Shown one piece after another: positions 11,042 to 21,745 of a DNA stretch of 64,000 nucleotides. The translations under genes were made by a program, and so were the position numbers. The stretch comes from Mauremys mutica. Lineage: Eukaryota; Chordata; Testudines; Geoemydidae. Within the stretch, counting starts at the first letter, position 1, and every line of letters starts with the position of its first letter. A model generated the notes under the pieces. It searched no databases, had not been told where the DNA came from, and saw nothing but the letters and a program-made list of their open reading frames with translations. The stretch is from the NCBI RefSeq assembly GCF_020497125.1, contig NC_059072.1, positions 69,261,697 through 69,325,696 on the forward strand, written 5' to 3'.

Positions 11042-11838
11042 GTTTAGAATAATCCAAATTTTATACCTCCCATACAAATGCAGGGATCCAGATCCTGAGC
11101 TTAAGTTCTTGGTGACCACTGTATGCTGTACAACTGGTACAGGGAATCCCTGGCTATCCCAGAAAGCTGCATAAGTCTCTTAAGGTGTAATTTACGAGAA
11201 CTGAGCTGTACAAAATGATACAAAATGAGAAAAAATATTAATGCTAAATTCCATGAAATAAACCTGAATTTCACACAGTTCTCTCTGGCTGTGCAAAGAT
11301 GAATTTTGAATATGGCTTCTGTGTGTACTTGCAGAGAAAGGAGGGAGTTAATTTAGTTTTTTCATGATGGTAGCATGCCTAGAGCCCCCCGTTAAGCCTG
11401 AGCCCTCATTGTACTAGGCACTGTACAAACAAAGTGAAAGCCAGTCCCTTTCCTGAAGAACTTTTATTTAAGGGTACGTCTACACTACGGGACTATTCCG
11501 AATTTGCATAAACCGGTTTTGTAAAACAGATTTTATAAAATCGAGTGCGCGCGGCCACACTAAACACATTAAATCGGTGGTGTGCGTCCATGGTCCGAGG
11601 CTAGCATCGATTTCCGGAGCGTTGCACTGTGGGTAGCTATCCCGTAGCTATCCCATAGTTCCCGCAGCCTCCCCCGCCCCTTGGCATTTCCGGGTTGAGA
11701 TCCCAGTGCCTGATGGGGCAAAAATCATTGTCACGGGTGGTTCTGGGTACAGCCTCACCCCTCCCTCCCTGAGCAGCAGACAACCGTTTCGCGCCTTTTT
11801 TGCTTGGTGAACTGTGCAGACGCCATAGCACAGCAAGC

Positions 11839-13130
11839 ATGGACCCTGCTCAGCTCAATACCGCAATCGTGAATGTTTTAAACACCTCGCGCACTCTTGT
11901 GCAATATATGGTGAACCAGGACCTTCAAACCGAGGCGAGGAGGAGGTGGATACGGCAGCGCGGCGATGACAGTGACGAGGACGTAGACACAGAATTCTCT
12001 CAAACCGCGGGCCCCTGCGCTTTGGAGATCCTGATGGTAATGGGGCAGATTCTATCCATTGAACGCCGATTTTGGGCCCGGGAAACAAGCACTGACTGGT
12101 GGGACCGCATTGTGTTGCAGGTGTGGGACGATTCGCAGTGGCTGCGAAACTTTCGCATGCGTAAGGGCACTTTCATGGAACTTTGTGACTTGCTTGCCCC
12201 TGCCCTGAAACGCCATAATACCAAGATGAGAGCAGCCCTCACAGTAGAGAAGCGAGTGGTGATAGCCCTTGTGGAAGCTTGCAACAGCCAGACAGCTACC
12301 GGTCAGTCGGGAATCAATTTGGAGTTGGAAAATCTACTGTGGGGGCTGCTGTGATGCAAGTAGCCAAAGCAATCACTAAGCTGCTGCTACGAAAGGTTGT
12401 GACTCTGGGAAACGTGCAGGCCATAGTGGATGGCTTTGCTGCACTGGGATTCCCTAACTGTGGGGGGGCGATAGATGGAACCCATATCCCTATCTTGGCA
12501 CCGCAGCGCCAGGGCACCCAGTACGTAAACCGGAAGGGGTACTTTTCAATGGTGCTGCAAGCACTGGTAGATCACAAGGGACGTTTCACAAACATCCATG
12601 TGGGATGGCCAGGGAGGGTTCATGACGCTCGCGTCTTCAGAAGCACTACTTTGTTTAAACGGCTGCAGCAAGGGAATTACTTCCCAGACCAGAAAATAAC
12701 AGTTGGGGATGTTGAAATGCCTGTCGTTATCCTGGGGGACCTAGCCTACCCCTTGATGCCATGGCTCATGAAGCCATACACAGGCAGCCTGGACAGTGGT
12801 CAGGATCTGTTCAATTACAGGCTGAGCAAGTGCAGAATGGTGGTGGAATGTGCATTTGGCCGTTTAAAGGCGCGCTGGCGGACATTACTGACTCGCTCAG
12901 ACCTCAGCCAAACCAATGTCCCCTATGTTATTACTGCTTGCTGTATTCTACACAATCTCTGTGAGAGTAAGGGGGAGACCTTTATGGCGGGGTGGGAGGA
13001 TGAGGCAAATCACCTGGCCGCTGATTACGCGCAGCCAGACACCAGGGAGATTAGAAGAGCACACCAGGAAGCAGTGCGCATCAGAGAAGCTTTGAAAACG
13101 AGCTTCATCAATGGCCAGGGTACAGTGTGA
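11839..13130 (+). pseudogene. Harbinger transposase (HARBI1-like), frameshifted
   Basis: The start codon at 11839 (MDPAQLNTAIV) is chosen because copy 2 has the same start and the frame is open from there. The N-terminal third includes a helix-turn-helix-like region (RKGTFMELCDLLAPALKR, then YRSVGNQFGVGKSTVG). The nuclease core shows GAIDGTHIPILAP, VHDARVF, GDLAYPLMPWL and VVECAFGRLKARW, the D/D/E landmarks of PIF/Harbinger nucleases. HARBI1-type proteins cut and paste the element together with a Myb-like partner. Relative to copy 2 there is a net insertion of 2 nt at about 12270-12292, which shifts the frame; otherwise 429 residues would be encoded. There is no internal stop apart from this. 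AATAAA follows at 13225-13230. Confidence 0.92.
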
Positions 13131-13224
13131 CTGCTGTGTTTGTTGATGAACACCCAACCCCCTTGACTGACTCAGTCCCTGTAAGCAACACCCCCTCCCC
13201 CTTCGAGTACAGCTTACTTATGCA

Positions 13225-13264
13225 AATAAAGTCACTCTCATTTAAAAAGCATGAATTCTTTATT
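13225..13264. promoter_or_regulatory. Back-to-back poly(A) signals, Harbinger copy 1
   Basis: AATAAA on the plus strand (13225-13230) serves the transposase. TTTATT at 13259-13264 is AATAAA on the minus strand and serves the convergent Myb-like gene. The two sit about 30 bp apart, and the same arrangement occurs in copy 2, so it is part of the element's design. Confidence 0.65.
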
Positions 13265-13347
13265 GATTCATTATAAAAAGAGGGAGAGAAGTAAGGGTGT
13301 GGTTTGGGAGGAGGATAGGAGGGATGGAGAAGGCCATTAAAAAAAAT

Positions 13348-15328
13348 TCACAGTAACGACATCCTTCTGGTTGGGCTGTCCACGGGGGTGGAGTGGGCGG
13401 GTGCACGGAGCCTCCCCCCACGCGTTCTTACACGTCTGGGTGAGGAGGATGTGGAACATGGTGAGGGTTGAGGGTGGTTATACAGGGGCTGCAGCGGCAC
13501 TCTGTGATCCTGCTGCCATTCCTGAAGCTCCACAAGACGCCGGAGCATGTCAGTTTGATCACGCAGCAGCCCCAGAGTTGCATCCCGCCACCGCTGATCT
13601 TCCTGCCGCCACCGCTGATTTTCCTGCCGGTCTTCCTGCCGCCACCTCTCATCTCGGTTGTCCCTCCTGTCCTCACGTTCATCCCTCCTGTCCTCACGTT
13701 CACTGGCCTCTTTCCTGTAATTTGATACCACGTCCTTCCACTCATTCAGATGAGCTCTTTCATTGCGTGTAACTTCCATAATATCCGAGAACATCTCATC
13801 TCGCGTCTTCTTTTTCCTCCGCCTTATCTGTGCTAGCCTTTGGGATGGAGGAGGGATGGTTGAAAAATTTGCAGCTGCATGAGGGAGATAAATATTTAGA
13901 AAGATACATTTTACAGAACAATGGTTATACTCTTTCACAGTGAACAGCACTATTCACCTAGCACATGTGATTTCCCTACAAGGTTGCATTTTTCATCTTT
14001 ATAGTGAGTGCTTGCAGCTCTGGAGTTACAGATCTCACAGACACAGGTCCAGGCATCAGAATTCAGCTTGCATGCGGCCATGGTAAGCCACTGTCTTTCG
14101 GCTTCTGTAGTGATTTACCCCCTCCCCCCCAACGCATGGCTAATACCACGCTAGCTCCCTGCTAATCAACAACCTTCCCACCCCCCCACCCACTGCGTGG
14201 CTGGTAGCTTGGGGAAGATCGCCGGTGACCAAACACAGAAAAGATCATCGGCATTTCACTCCTCCACTCCCCCCGCTTCGCTACGTGCAGGAAAGTTTTT
14301 TTTTAAGATGATGCAGTCCACGAACCCAGTAGAAAAATGGCCACCCCCCTTACTTAAATTCCTGATTTTTAACCAGGTTATCCTGAACGATATCACTTTG
14401 CTGAGGATAACAGAACAAGATAAAGAGCGGATGCTTCTTGAATGCCAGCAGTCACCGGGACCATACGCTGCTATGCTTTGCCACGCAATGATACCTGATT
14501 ACTTGCTACATGCATGGCGTGGTAAAGTGTCCTACCATGGTGGACGGAACAAGGCTGCCTTGCCCAGAAACCTTCTGCAAAGGCTTCTGGAGTACCTACA
14601 GGAGCGCTTCATCGAGATGTCCCTGGAGGATTTCCTCTCAATCCCCGGACATGTTAACAAACTTTTCTAAGTAACTTTACTGTCTGCGAATGCATCCCAA
14701 GTCCTCAGGGCAAATCAATCATTAAAAAAGGCTTACTTAAAAAACAATGTTTGCTATTTGCAAAGGTACACTCACCAGAGCTCCCTTCCATGGCGTCATT
14801 GTCTGGGATAGTGGCTTGTGAGGGCTGGGAGGACGGTAATTCCGTCAGGGTGATAAAAAGCTCCTGGCTGCTGGGGCTCACGGAGTGCTGTGTGCTCTCT
14901 GCTAGGTCTTCCTCCTCTTCTTCATCTTCATCTTCCCCGTCTGCATAATCCTCAGCCATGGCAGAGATTACAACCCCCACCTCGGAATCCACGATCAGGG
15001 GTGGGGTACTTGTGGCGCAGCCCCCTAAAATTGCATGCAGCTCAGCATAGAAGCGGCATGTTTTTCGACCTGCCCCAGACCTTCCGTTTGCTTCTTTGGT
15101 TTTCTGGTAGGCTTGTCTGAGCTCCTTAACTTTCACTTTGCACTGCACTGAGTCCCTGCTGTGGCCTTTATCCGTCATAGCCTTAGAAATTCTTTCAAAT
15201 ACTTTTTCATTTTGTCTTTTGGAACGCAGTTCTGTTAGCACTGAATCCTCTCCCCAGATAGCGATCAGATCCAGTATCTCCCGTGCAATCCATGCTGGGG
15301 CTCTTTTACGATTCTCAGGAGACTGCAT
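13348..15328 (-). CDS. Harbinger accessory Myb/SANT-like protein, two exons
   Basis: Exon 1 runs from 15328 to 14776 and exon 2 from 13874 to 13348. The donor reads G/GTGAGT and the acceptor reads ctccctcatgcag/CTGC. The intron is 901 bp. Joined in phase 1 this gives 359 residues with no stop. An earlier in-frame ATG exists at 15361, but MQSPENRKRAPAW is preferred because copy 2 starts there. Residues 10-100 form a trihelix Myb/SANT-like DNA-binding domain with conserved tryptophans and KVKELRQAYQKTKEANGRSG. Next come an acidic run (DGEDEDEEEEED), a basic patch (QIRRRKKKTRDEMF) and a charged coiled coil of RWRQED-type repeats ending LLRDQTDMLRRLVELQEWQ. In Harbinger systems this protein helps the transposase enter the nucleus and bind the ends. 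Confidence 0.88.
14377..14670 (+). CDS. Third Harbinger reading frame, BEN-like, terminal exon
   Basis: This plus-strand exon lies within the intron of the minus-strand Myb-like gene. It starts after tttttaaccag/GTTATC, encodes 97 residues and ends in TAA. ATTAAA at 14721-14726 could serve as its poly(A) signal. The core reads PYAAMLCHAMIPDYLLHAW, then NKAALPRNLLQRLLEYLQE, and later FLSIPGHVNKLF. The spacing of small residues and helices suggests a BEN-like DNA-binding domain, but this is by eye. Copy 2 has an exon of identical length at 57910-58203. Of about 20 differing codons, 11 are synonymous, more than expected without selection. The first exon was not found. The frame is open upstream to 14197 here, but that sequence is absent in copy 2. 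Confidence 0.6.
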   Translation, partial: VILNDITLLRITEQDKERMLLECQQSPGPYAAMLCHAMIPDYLLHAWRGKVSYHGGRNKAALPRNLLQRLLEYLQERFIEMSLEDFLSIPGHVNKLF

Positions 15329-15885
15329 TGTTAACTGTGCTGATGAGCTGTGCGTGGTCACCTGTGCTGATGAGATGAGATCTCCACGCTGGGGAAGCAG
15401 GAAATGAATTTCAAAACTTCGCGGGGCTTTTCCTGTCTACCTGGCCAGTGCATCCGAGTTCAGAATGCTGTCCAGAGCGGTCACTGGTGCACTGTGGGAT
15501 ACCGCCCGGAGGCCAATACCGTCGATCAGCGGCCACACTAACCCTAATCCGATATGGTAATACCGATACTAGCGTTACTCCTCTCGTTAGGGAGGAGTAC
15601 AGAAACCGGTTTAAAGAGCCATTAAAATCGATATAAGGTGCCTCCTAGTGTGGACGGTTGTGGCGTTAAATCGGTTTTATACTCCTAAAACCGATTTAAA
15701 CGCCTAGTGTAGACCAGGCTTTAAATTCACAAGACCTCGAAAGGTGGGAGAAAGGGATGCAAGCAGAAGACTGGGAAGTGCTGCACAACTTGCCTAAGGT
15801 CACAGCAGACATGTATGGCAGAACCAGAACTTGAATCCAGATATTCTGAGTCCCAGTCCAGTGCCTTAAACACAAAACAATCCTC

Positions 15886-16919
15886 TTTTGCCATTGCCAA
15901 TGAAAAATAAAATATTAAAAACACAACAGTGTCTATTGTTAACACCAGTGATGAGCAGCACATCCTGCTAAGGCATACTTGATTTTGGCACTAACCTTGC
16001 ACAAAACCTCAGAAAGCGCCTTTGAAATCTCTTTGTATATGCAATAAGTGAGAGCTTATTTAGTTGCCCCACAGGCAACTAAACGAAGTTGCATATCAAT
16101 TGGCAAGCATTCAGGTGCAGTGAGAACAACACCGTATTTTACATGTAACACAGACAATACCAGGTTTGTGCCTCCAAGGCTTTCTCATCGCTTGCCCCTC
16201 TCTAGAACAAGCATAACTCTGAAGACCTAATGTCAGTAATAAATTAATTAGGTTGTTTACTTTTGATATTGTTTACATCAGATCTGAAAGGGCTCTGAAT
16301 TTCATTATGGAGAAAATGCAATTTCATGGTATTCTGCTTGGATGCCTTCAACAGGCTTAAGAAATACACAAACAGCCATCAATTTAATGTTTTTAATGAT
16401 TTCAAGAATACCAAAACAAATACTGATTTGTGATTTTCTAACCGATATATTTGTTCCATGAACAATCTAATCTCAACCTCTGATTATAGGGTTCTCTGTT
16501 CATTATCAATGTGCAGCCCATAAATGAGAAGTATCATGATGAAATAAACTTCTTCCATTGGAGCTAAATGCAGCTTCTGTGCATCCTTAATCCCTATTCA
16601 CAGTGTGGTGCTTGTGCTATTTATGCGATAGCAGCAGAAGGGCTAGTAGCAAAACTGAGTGAGTGTGGAAAGAAAATATTCACAAACATCTATTCAAATA
16701 TAAAAATCACAGATTCACTTTGAAGGCATTTGGACCTCTTTTCATTTGCTTTCTAGAAAGATCTGTAGGAACAAATTTCTGTTTGCAACAATACCTGCAG
16801 AAAGCAAGCGTGGTGCATATACGCTGTAGCAGGAGCAGTACAGGTGTCACTAACTGGACTGTCTTCTCCCAGGCCTGAGGTGCTAATGCTTTTTTTCTGT
16901 AAGGTGCTGAGCATTTGGG
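15886..16919. other. No gene seen
   Basis: AT-rich sequence without a recognisable element or coding region. Short open frames here have no domain-like content. Confidence 0.5.
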
Positions 16920-17097
16920 ACCCAGTACATCAAAGCACGTAAGCTCCAACAAGCAAATCATTTAAGTACATGTTTAGCTTTAAGCATGTGCTCAAATCCA
17001 TTCCTCTTCAACAAATCCCATAAATATGTGTTTAACTTTATATTGATGTCAATGGAACTAATCATGTATTTAAAGTTAGTTTTTCTGGATCAGGGCC
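16920..17097. repeat. Fold-back element, 'cttaaagttaagc' family
   Basis: The sequence contains tgtttagctttaagcatgtg and, in opposite sense, atgtatttaaagttagtttt, with 'gatgtcaatggaactaatcatg' between. It ends in ggatcagggcc. It is a diverged member of the same palindromic family as 19814-19950. Confidence 0.5.
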
Positions 17098-17633
17098 AGA
17101 ATGTTCAACACCTTACAGGACTGAGAATGAGCTGTGCTGGAGCCCTCTTCCCCCTTCAGAGGGACACAGTGACATTGGTCAACATTTTGGATCAAGTTAC
17201 TTATTAATGAGCTAGTACTGAAAACTGGTTTGAGTAATTTTTTCATACTTTACCAAAAAAACTCTTCGGAAATGTATCCCTCATTACAAAAAGTGACCAG
17301 AGAATCATACATATGAACAGAGTGGGGATTAGAACTCTGTTCCCTACACAAATAATTGTCCTCTATCACTTGTAGTAAAGGAGAATTTCCACAATTTACA
17401 AATGGCATAATACATAACCTTTAAAACACTGCAAACAGTTACCAAAGGAAAGTATGTGTATGCGCGTGCGCACATGCATGTATTATTTCTGTGATGGCAT
17501 TGTGATTGGCTGATTGATTTTTTTTAAACACGAGACTAGTGAATGATAAATAGCAATAATGAATAGTGTATATCGTACTTTTGGTACAAAGGTTCCAACA
17601 GCTAACCATTTGTGCTAAAATGTGGTTATCTAA

Positions 17634-17689
17634 GGCCCAGATCCTCAAAGTTGTTTAAGCATCTATCTTCCATTGAGAATCTGGGCCCT
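17634..17689. repeat. Short fold-back element, GGCCCAGATCC family
   Basis: The ends ggcccagatcctcaaag and ttgagaatctgggccct are imperfect inverted repeats of one another. The centre has been shortened relative to related palindromes. The flanks 17098-17633 and 17690-18230 hold nothing I recognise. Confidence 0.55.
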
Positions 17690-18230
17690 AAATATTTGTT
17701 TAAAATTACCCTTCAGAAAATTACCCTTCAGAAACAAAGCCGCCTTTAACTTTCAGCCTTTGTAGTAGCAAATACATTTGTGTATCAGTTTTTTTAAATT
17801 ATTTGATCTGTTGTACTGAACAGTCACAAAAATGGCATCAACATGAGCCACAAACATGTTAACAGCATGCATAACTTCCACTCCCACAGTGCATGCACAG
17901 TGCATATTGAACAACATAGGTTAACATAAATCAAGTGAACCAGTTATACCCAGTGGTCCATGATGTAACAATCTATTGTCCTTATTTGAACACACAGAAG
18001 TAATGGAAATATGTTATTTCTTATTGTCTTTTGAAATAACTAATGAACTAGTTCATTTTATATTATTTAAATAACTTATTTTCAAATTCAGATATCTTAC
18101 AGTGCCCACAAAGTCTGCATGTGCAAATCCTCCATTTGTGTGTGCAATCAGAGATGTTGGAGTGTAATTACCTGCTTTGACTGTGATTTGTGTGCTGAAG
18201 TGTGGCTTTTGCATACAAAATAAGAGAAAA

Positions 18231-18745
18231 AGGATGATCCAGTGGTTAGGGCAACCCAGGTTCAGTTCCCTGCTCTAGCAGGCACCTCTTGTATGACGTT
18301 GGGGCAATCACTTAGTGTATGTCTACAATGCAATTAATCTCCTGCAGCTAGCCCATGTCAGCTGACTTGGGCTCACAGAGCTCGGGCTACAGGGCTGTTT
18401 AATTGTGGTATAGACATTTGGTCTCGGTCTGGGAACCCAGGTTCTAAGACCCCATTAGGGAGAAGAGTCCCAAAGCCTGGGCTTCAGCCCAAGCCTGAAT
18501 GGGTACATCACAGTTAAAAAGCCCTGTAAACCAAGCCTGAGTCAGCTGAACTGGGCCAGCCACAGGTGTTTAATTCCAATGTAGACATGTCCTTAGTTTT
18601 TCTGTGCCTCGGTTCTCATTTGTAAAATGGAGATAATAATACTGCCATACTTTAGAGGGGTGTTGTGAGGATAAAGATATTAAGACCTGATCCAAATGTT
18701 CAGGTACTACAGTGACGGGGGCCATATAACAGATAGATAGATGCA
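18231..18745 (+). repeat. MIR-like CORE-SINE split by a MITE
   Basis: The left part has ccagtggttagggcaacc and ggttcagttccctgctct, resembling a tRNA-derived head with a B-box-like motif. The right part has tctgtgcctcggttctcatt, tgtaaaatggagataata and ggtgttgtgaggataaag. Removing 18315-18592 plus one TTA restores a continuous SINE. A second copy lies at 59641-59860. Confidence 0.65.
18315..18592. mobile_element. Harbinger-type MITE in a SINE, TTA TSD
   Basis: The ends GTGTATGTCTACAATGCAAT and ATTCCAATGTAGACATGTCC are inverted repeats flanked by TTA (18312-18314 and 18593-18595). It is 278 bp. The interior is largely self-complementary ('agctgacttgggctc' against 'gagtcagctgaactgggcc'). The 3-bp TTA target suits PIF/Harbinger. 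It is non-coding. Confidence 0.82.
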
Positions 18746-18789
18746 TACAAATTGGGAGAATATACCTACATTTTAGGGACAACTTAGGT

Positions 18790-19250
18790 GTTCATGTTTG
18801 AAGATGAACAAAATCAAGTCTGGGTGGGATTTTCAAAAACACCCAGCATTAGACTTTTGCAAACTCCGGGAGTTGGTAGGTAAAATCCCATGGGAATCAA
18901 GTCCTATGGGGAAAAAGTTTGAGAGAGCTGACAGGTTTCCAAAGAGACATTTTTAAGGGCATAAGATCAACTATCCCACTGCATAGGAAAGATAGAAAAT
19001 ATGGCAAGAGACTGCCCTGGCTTAACCAGGAGACCTTCAATGATCTGAAACTCAAAAAAAGAGTCCTTCAAAAGTGGGCATTAGGTCAAATTATGAAGGA
19101 TTAATATAAAAAAAATGCACATGTATGTAGGGACATAATTAGAAAGGCCAAGGCACAACATGAGATTAAACAAGCTAGAGACATAGTGGGTAACAAGAAA
19201 ACATTCTGCAAATACATTAGAAGCAAGAGGAAGACCAAGGACAGGGTATA
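18790..19250 (+). mobile_element. CR1-lineage LINE fragment, endonuclease-RT linker
   Basis: The frame at 18919-19104 reads RKDRKYGKRLPWLNQETFND and continues past a stop at 19102-19104 as [19 protein letters not shown]. This matches the spacer between endonuclease and RT of CR1-type ORF2 proteins (WL...L...KK...RKAKAQ). No RT follows, so it is a truncated internal piece. Confidence 0.7.
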
Positions 19251-19813
19251 ATCAACTGTTTAATATCTGAAATAGTATATTCATTAATAATTCATCATAT
19301 GCATATGATGAGCCAAATTAAAATGGAAATAAGCCCAAATGTTGCTGTGACAAAAGGGCACGCAAATATGTATAAATCTATTTTAAATACATAAAGACAT
19401 ACCAATATGCCACTTTGTCATATGCCATCAGCAGATTGATATCTCATGGAAAAATTCTGAAATAGTTATGACACATTGTACAAATTATATACACGTTAAG
19501 CATATTGTATCATATTTAAATTATTTTTCACATATTATTTGCTGTAGTTTTTGCTAAATAATTGGACTATGGTGCATCTGAAAGATGCCATCTGCAATTT
19601 GAAAGCTGTTAAATAACTGCATAAATATTATCCATTAATTGCTTCCGTTAAGTGAATCCTTTAATATAAACATTTTCTGATACTCGGCCATGTCTTTAAA
19701 AATGCTTACATATGTCTGGTGTCATCAGTCACATGACAGTGTAATTAATTAGTACTCCATCATAATTTGGAACTGCTTACATAGGTTAATTATAACAATT
19801 AAAACGTAACTAT
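19251..19813. other. No gene seen; AT-rich
   Basis: Very AT-rich sequence with no open frame or repeat that I can name. Confidence 0.5.
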
Positions 19814-19950
19814 GGCCCTGATACAGCAAAACACTTAATAAGCAGGTGCTTAACTTTAAGCATCTGAGTAGTCCCAGTAAAGTCAATGGGAGAATTCACA
19901 TGCTCAAAGTTAAGCATTTACCTAGGTGTGTTGCTTGACTGGGACCTATC
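19814..19950. repeat. Palindromic MITE-like element
   Basis: The left arm ggccctgatacagcaaaacact and aggtgcttaactttaagcat pair with the right arm atgctcaaagttaagcattt and gttgcttgactgggacc. The centre is tagtcccagtaaagtcaatggg. It is the better preserved copy of the family also seen at 16920. No clear target duplication was found. Confidence 0.6.
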
Positions 19951-20642
19951 TAAATGGCTTAAAAACACAATCCAAGATTTTTTAAGTTAATAAAACAGGA
20001 AAGAGGGATAGGGAATTCATTTTGCCTGAAAGTGCTAATCAGATTGGAATGGTTTGGGACTGGTAGGCTTCAGAAGAGATTCTAAGAAAAGGAGCAGAGA
20101 GGGAAAGAGAAAAAAAGCTCTAATAAATGTCTGACTGCTTAGTTTTTCATCAGTATACTTTCACACCTCTATATACTTTATCCTTCCACATGCTCCCCTC
20201 CACCGTCACTTCCCCTTTTCTTCTCTCTTTTGTGGCCCTAGTCCTTTTCCCCCTTCACTGCTCTTGATCACCCTGCCCTCTTCTAGCTTTTCCTTGGTTG
20301 CAGATCTCATCAGTGCTTCCTCTGCCACTAAAGTAGCTTCTAGTTTCATGTTTGTAGAATACATAATCGGACACTGCTGCCTTGTGTTCCCTGTTGCGTT
20401 TTTCATCCCGAACACCTCCGATAATAGGAGCCTAATGTTCAGAAATGCTAATCACCCATAATTTCAACTAAGGAAAGTGGGATCTCTGGGTTCTCAGCAT
20501 CACTGAAAAATCAGACCCTAGGTGATTCCTGGGAATGGAGGGAGGAATTCCTTTCTCCATCTGTGTGTTCCTTTTTAAATTTTAAAAAGGCAGTGCAGGA
20601 GGACCCATCAGAGATGCTAACAGGGTCCCACTGCTCTAGAAC

Positions 20643-21345
20643 AGTGGTTCTCAACCTTTCCAGACTACTGTACTTCTTTCAGGAGTCTGATTTGACTTGA
20701 GTACCCCCCCAAGTTTCACCTCACTTAAAATCTACTTGCTTACAAAATCAAGCATAAAAATACAAAAGTGGCATAGCACACTATTACTGAAAAATTGCTT
20801 ACTGTCTCATTTTTATCATATAATTATAAAATAAATCAATTGGAATATAAATGTTGCACTTACGTTTCAGTGTATTGCAGTGGTTCTCAAACTAGGGCTG
20901 CTGCTTGTTCAGGGAAAGCCCCTGGTGGTCTGGGCCAGTTTGTTTACCTGCCGCATCCATAGGTTCGGCCAATCAAGGCTCCCACTGGCCATGGTTCACC
21001 GCTCCAGGCCAATGGGGGCTGTAGGAAGTGGCACAGGCTGAGGGATGTGCTGGCCACCCTTCCTGCAGCCCACATTGGCCTGGAGCGGCATACTGAGGCC
21101 AGTGGGAGTTGCGATTGGCCAAACCTGCGGATGCAGCAAACTGGCCCAGCCCACCAGGAGCTTTCCCTGAACAAGCGGTGGTCCTAGTTTGAGAACCACT
21201 GGTGTATAGAATATAGAGCAGTACAAAGAGAATATGGTTCGTATGCAATTTTAGTTTGTACTGACTTTGCTAGTGCTTTTTACGTACCCCCTGGAAGACC
21301 TCTGCATACCCCCAGGGTACACAGACCCCTGACTGAGCAGCTACC
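20643..21345. mobile_element. hAT-type MITE interrupted by another hAT MITE
   Basis: It starts CAGTGGTTCTCAACCTTTCC at 20643 and ends near the worn 'ccccctgactgag' region around 21340. The conserved body includes aagtttcacctcacttaaaa, ttactgaaaaattgcttact and accccctggaagacctctgc. The inner element at 20878-21201 interrupts it. The right terminus is degraded, so the 8-bp duplication cannot be confirmed. Confidence 0.75.
20878..21201. mobile_element. Inner hAT MITE with 8-bp TSD (7 of 8)
   Basis: The terminal inverted repeats are CAGTGGTTCTCAAACTAGG and AGTTTGAGAACCACTG, with flanks gtgtattg (20870-20877) and gtgtatag (21202-21209). The interior has long self-complementary blocks around caggccaatgggggctg and cattggcctggagcgg. 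It is the same family as 36677-37009. It lies inside the older element at 20643-21345. Confidence 0.88.
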
Positions 21346-21559
21346 CTGAGAAGCACCTATTAGGTAGCTTCCAAAAACACCATAAAGGAGATGGGAAAGG
21401 GACTGCCAGGGCATCTCTTGATGATCTGGGAGTGAAGCAGGATAGCAGGATGCTGAACTTACATTGCCTCCTCAACAATAGGAATGGAGGCCCAACAGGC
21501 TTGAGTGAAGGTGTACATGAGTTCCGAATTTACCTTCCAGTATTGGTAGTAACAATAAT

Positions 21560-21745
21560 ACTTGCCTCTTCATCTGTATATCTCAAAACACTCTACAAAG
21601 CAAGCAAGCATTGTTATCCCCATTTTACAGATGGGTGAAGTGACTTGCCCTGGGTCCTCCAGCAGACTAGTGTTAGGGCAAGGACTAGAACCAACATCTC
21701 CCAAGTCCCCCTTCAGCACCCTAATCAATGGAATGCACTATGACC
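21560..21745 (+). repeat. MIR-like or L2-like relic
   Basis: The stretch ttatccccattttacagatg, gaagtgacttgccctgggtc and agaaccaacatctcccaagt reads like the core and tail of an old MIR-type SINE. It is diverged and without a clear end. Confidence 0.5.

Larger units (their letters stand above)
11472..15720 (+). mobile_element. PIF/Harbinger transposon, copy 1
   Basis: The left end GGGTACGTCTACACTACG and right end ...AGTGTAGACCAGGCT are inverted repeats. Subterminal copies of 'aaaccgattt/aaatcggttt' lie near both ends. The flanks suggest a TTA or TAA duplication; the first base is ambiguous by one. The interior, about 4.25 kb, holds a plus-strand transposase, a convergent minus-strand Myb/SANT-like gene of two exons, and a plus-strand third reading frame inside that gene's intron. 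It is close in sequence to copy 2 at 55191-59242 throughout. The target site is an old repeat. Confidence 0.9.
11395..15885. repeat. Old interspersed repeat split by Harbinger copy 1
   Basis: The left half (11395-11471) contains gtactaggcactgtacaaac. The right half (15721-15885) contains ttgcctaaggtcaca and gagtcccagtccagtgcctt. These are wordings of an old reptile LINE/SINE relic with a MIR-like tail. The Harbinger element lies between the halves, so the coordinates span it. The family name is uncertain. Confidence 0.4.

Noticed and set aside
13371..13772. 133-residue plus-strand frame opposite Harbinger exon 2
   Set aside because: It is the antisense of the charged coiled coil; its repetitive Pro/Pro and Ala content mirrors the repeat codons.
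14197..14376. Upstream extension of the third Harbinger frame (MAGSLGKIAG...)
   Set aside because: The frame happens to be open here in copy 1, but the sequence is missing in copy 2 and a splice acceptor lies at 14376/14377, so it is better read as intron.
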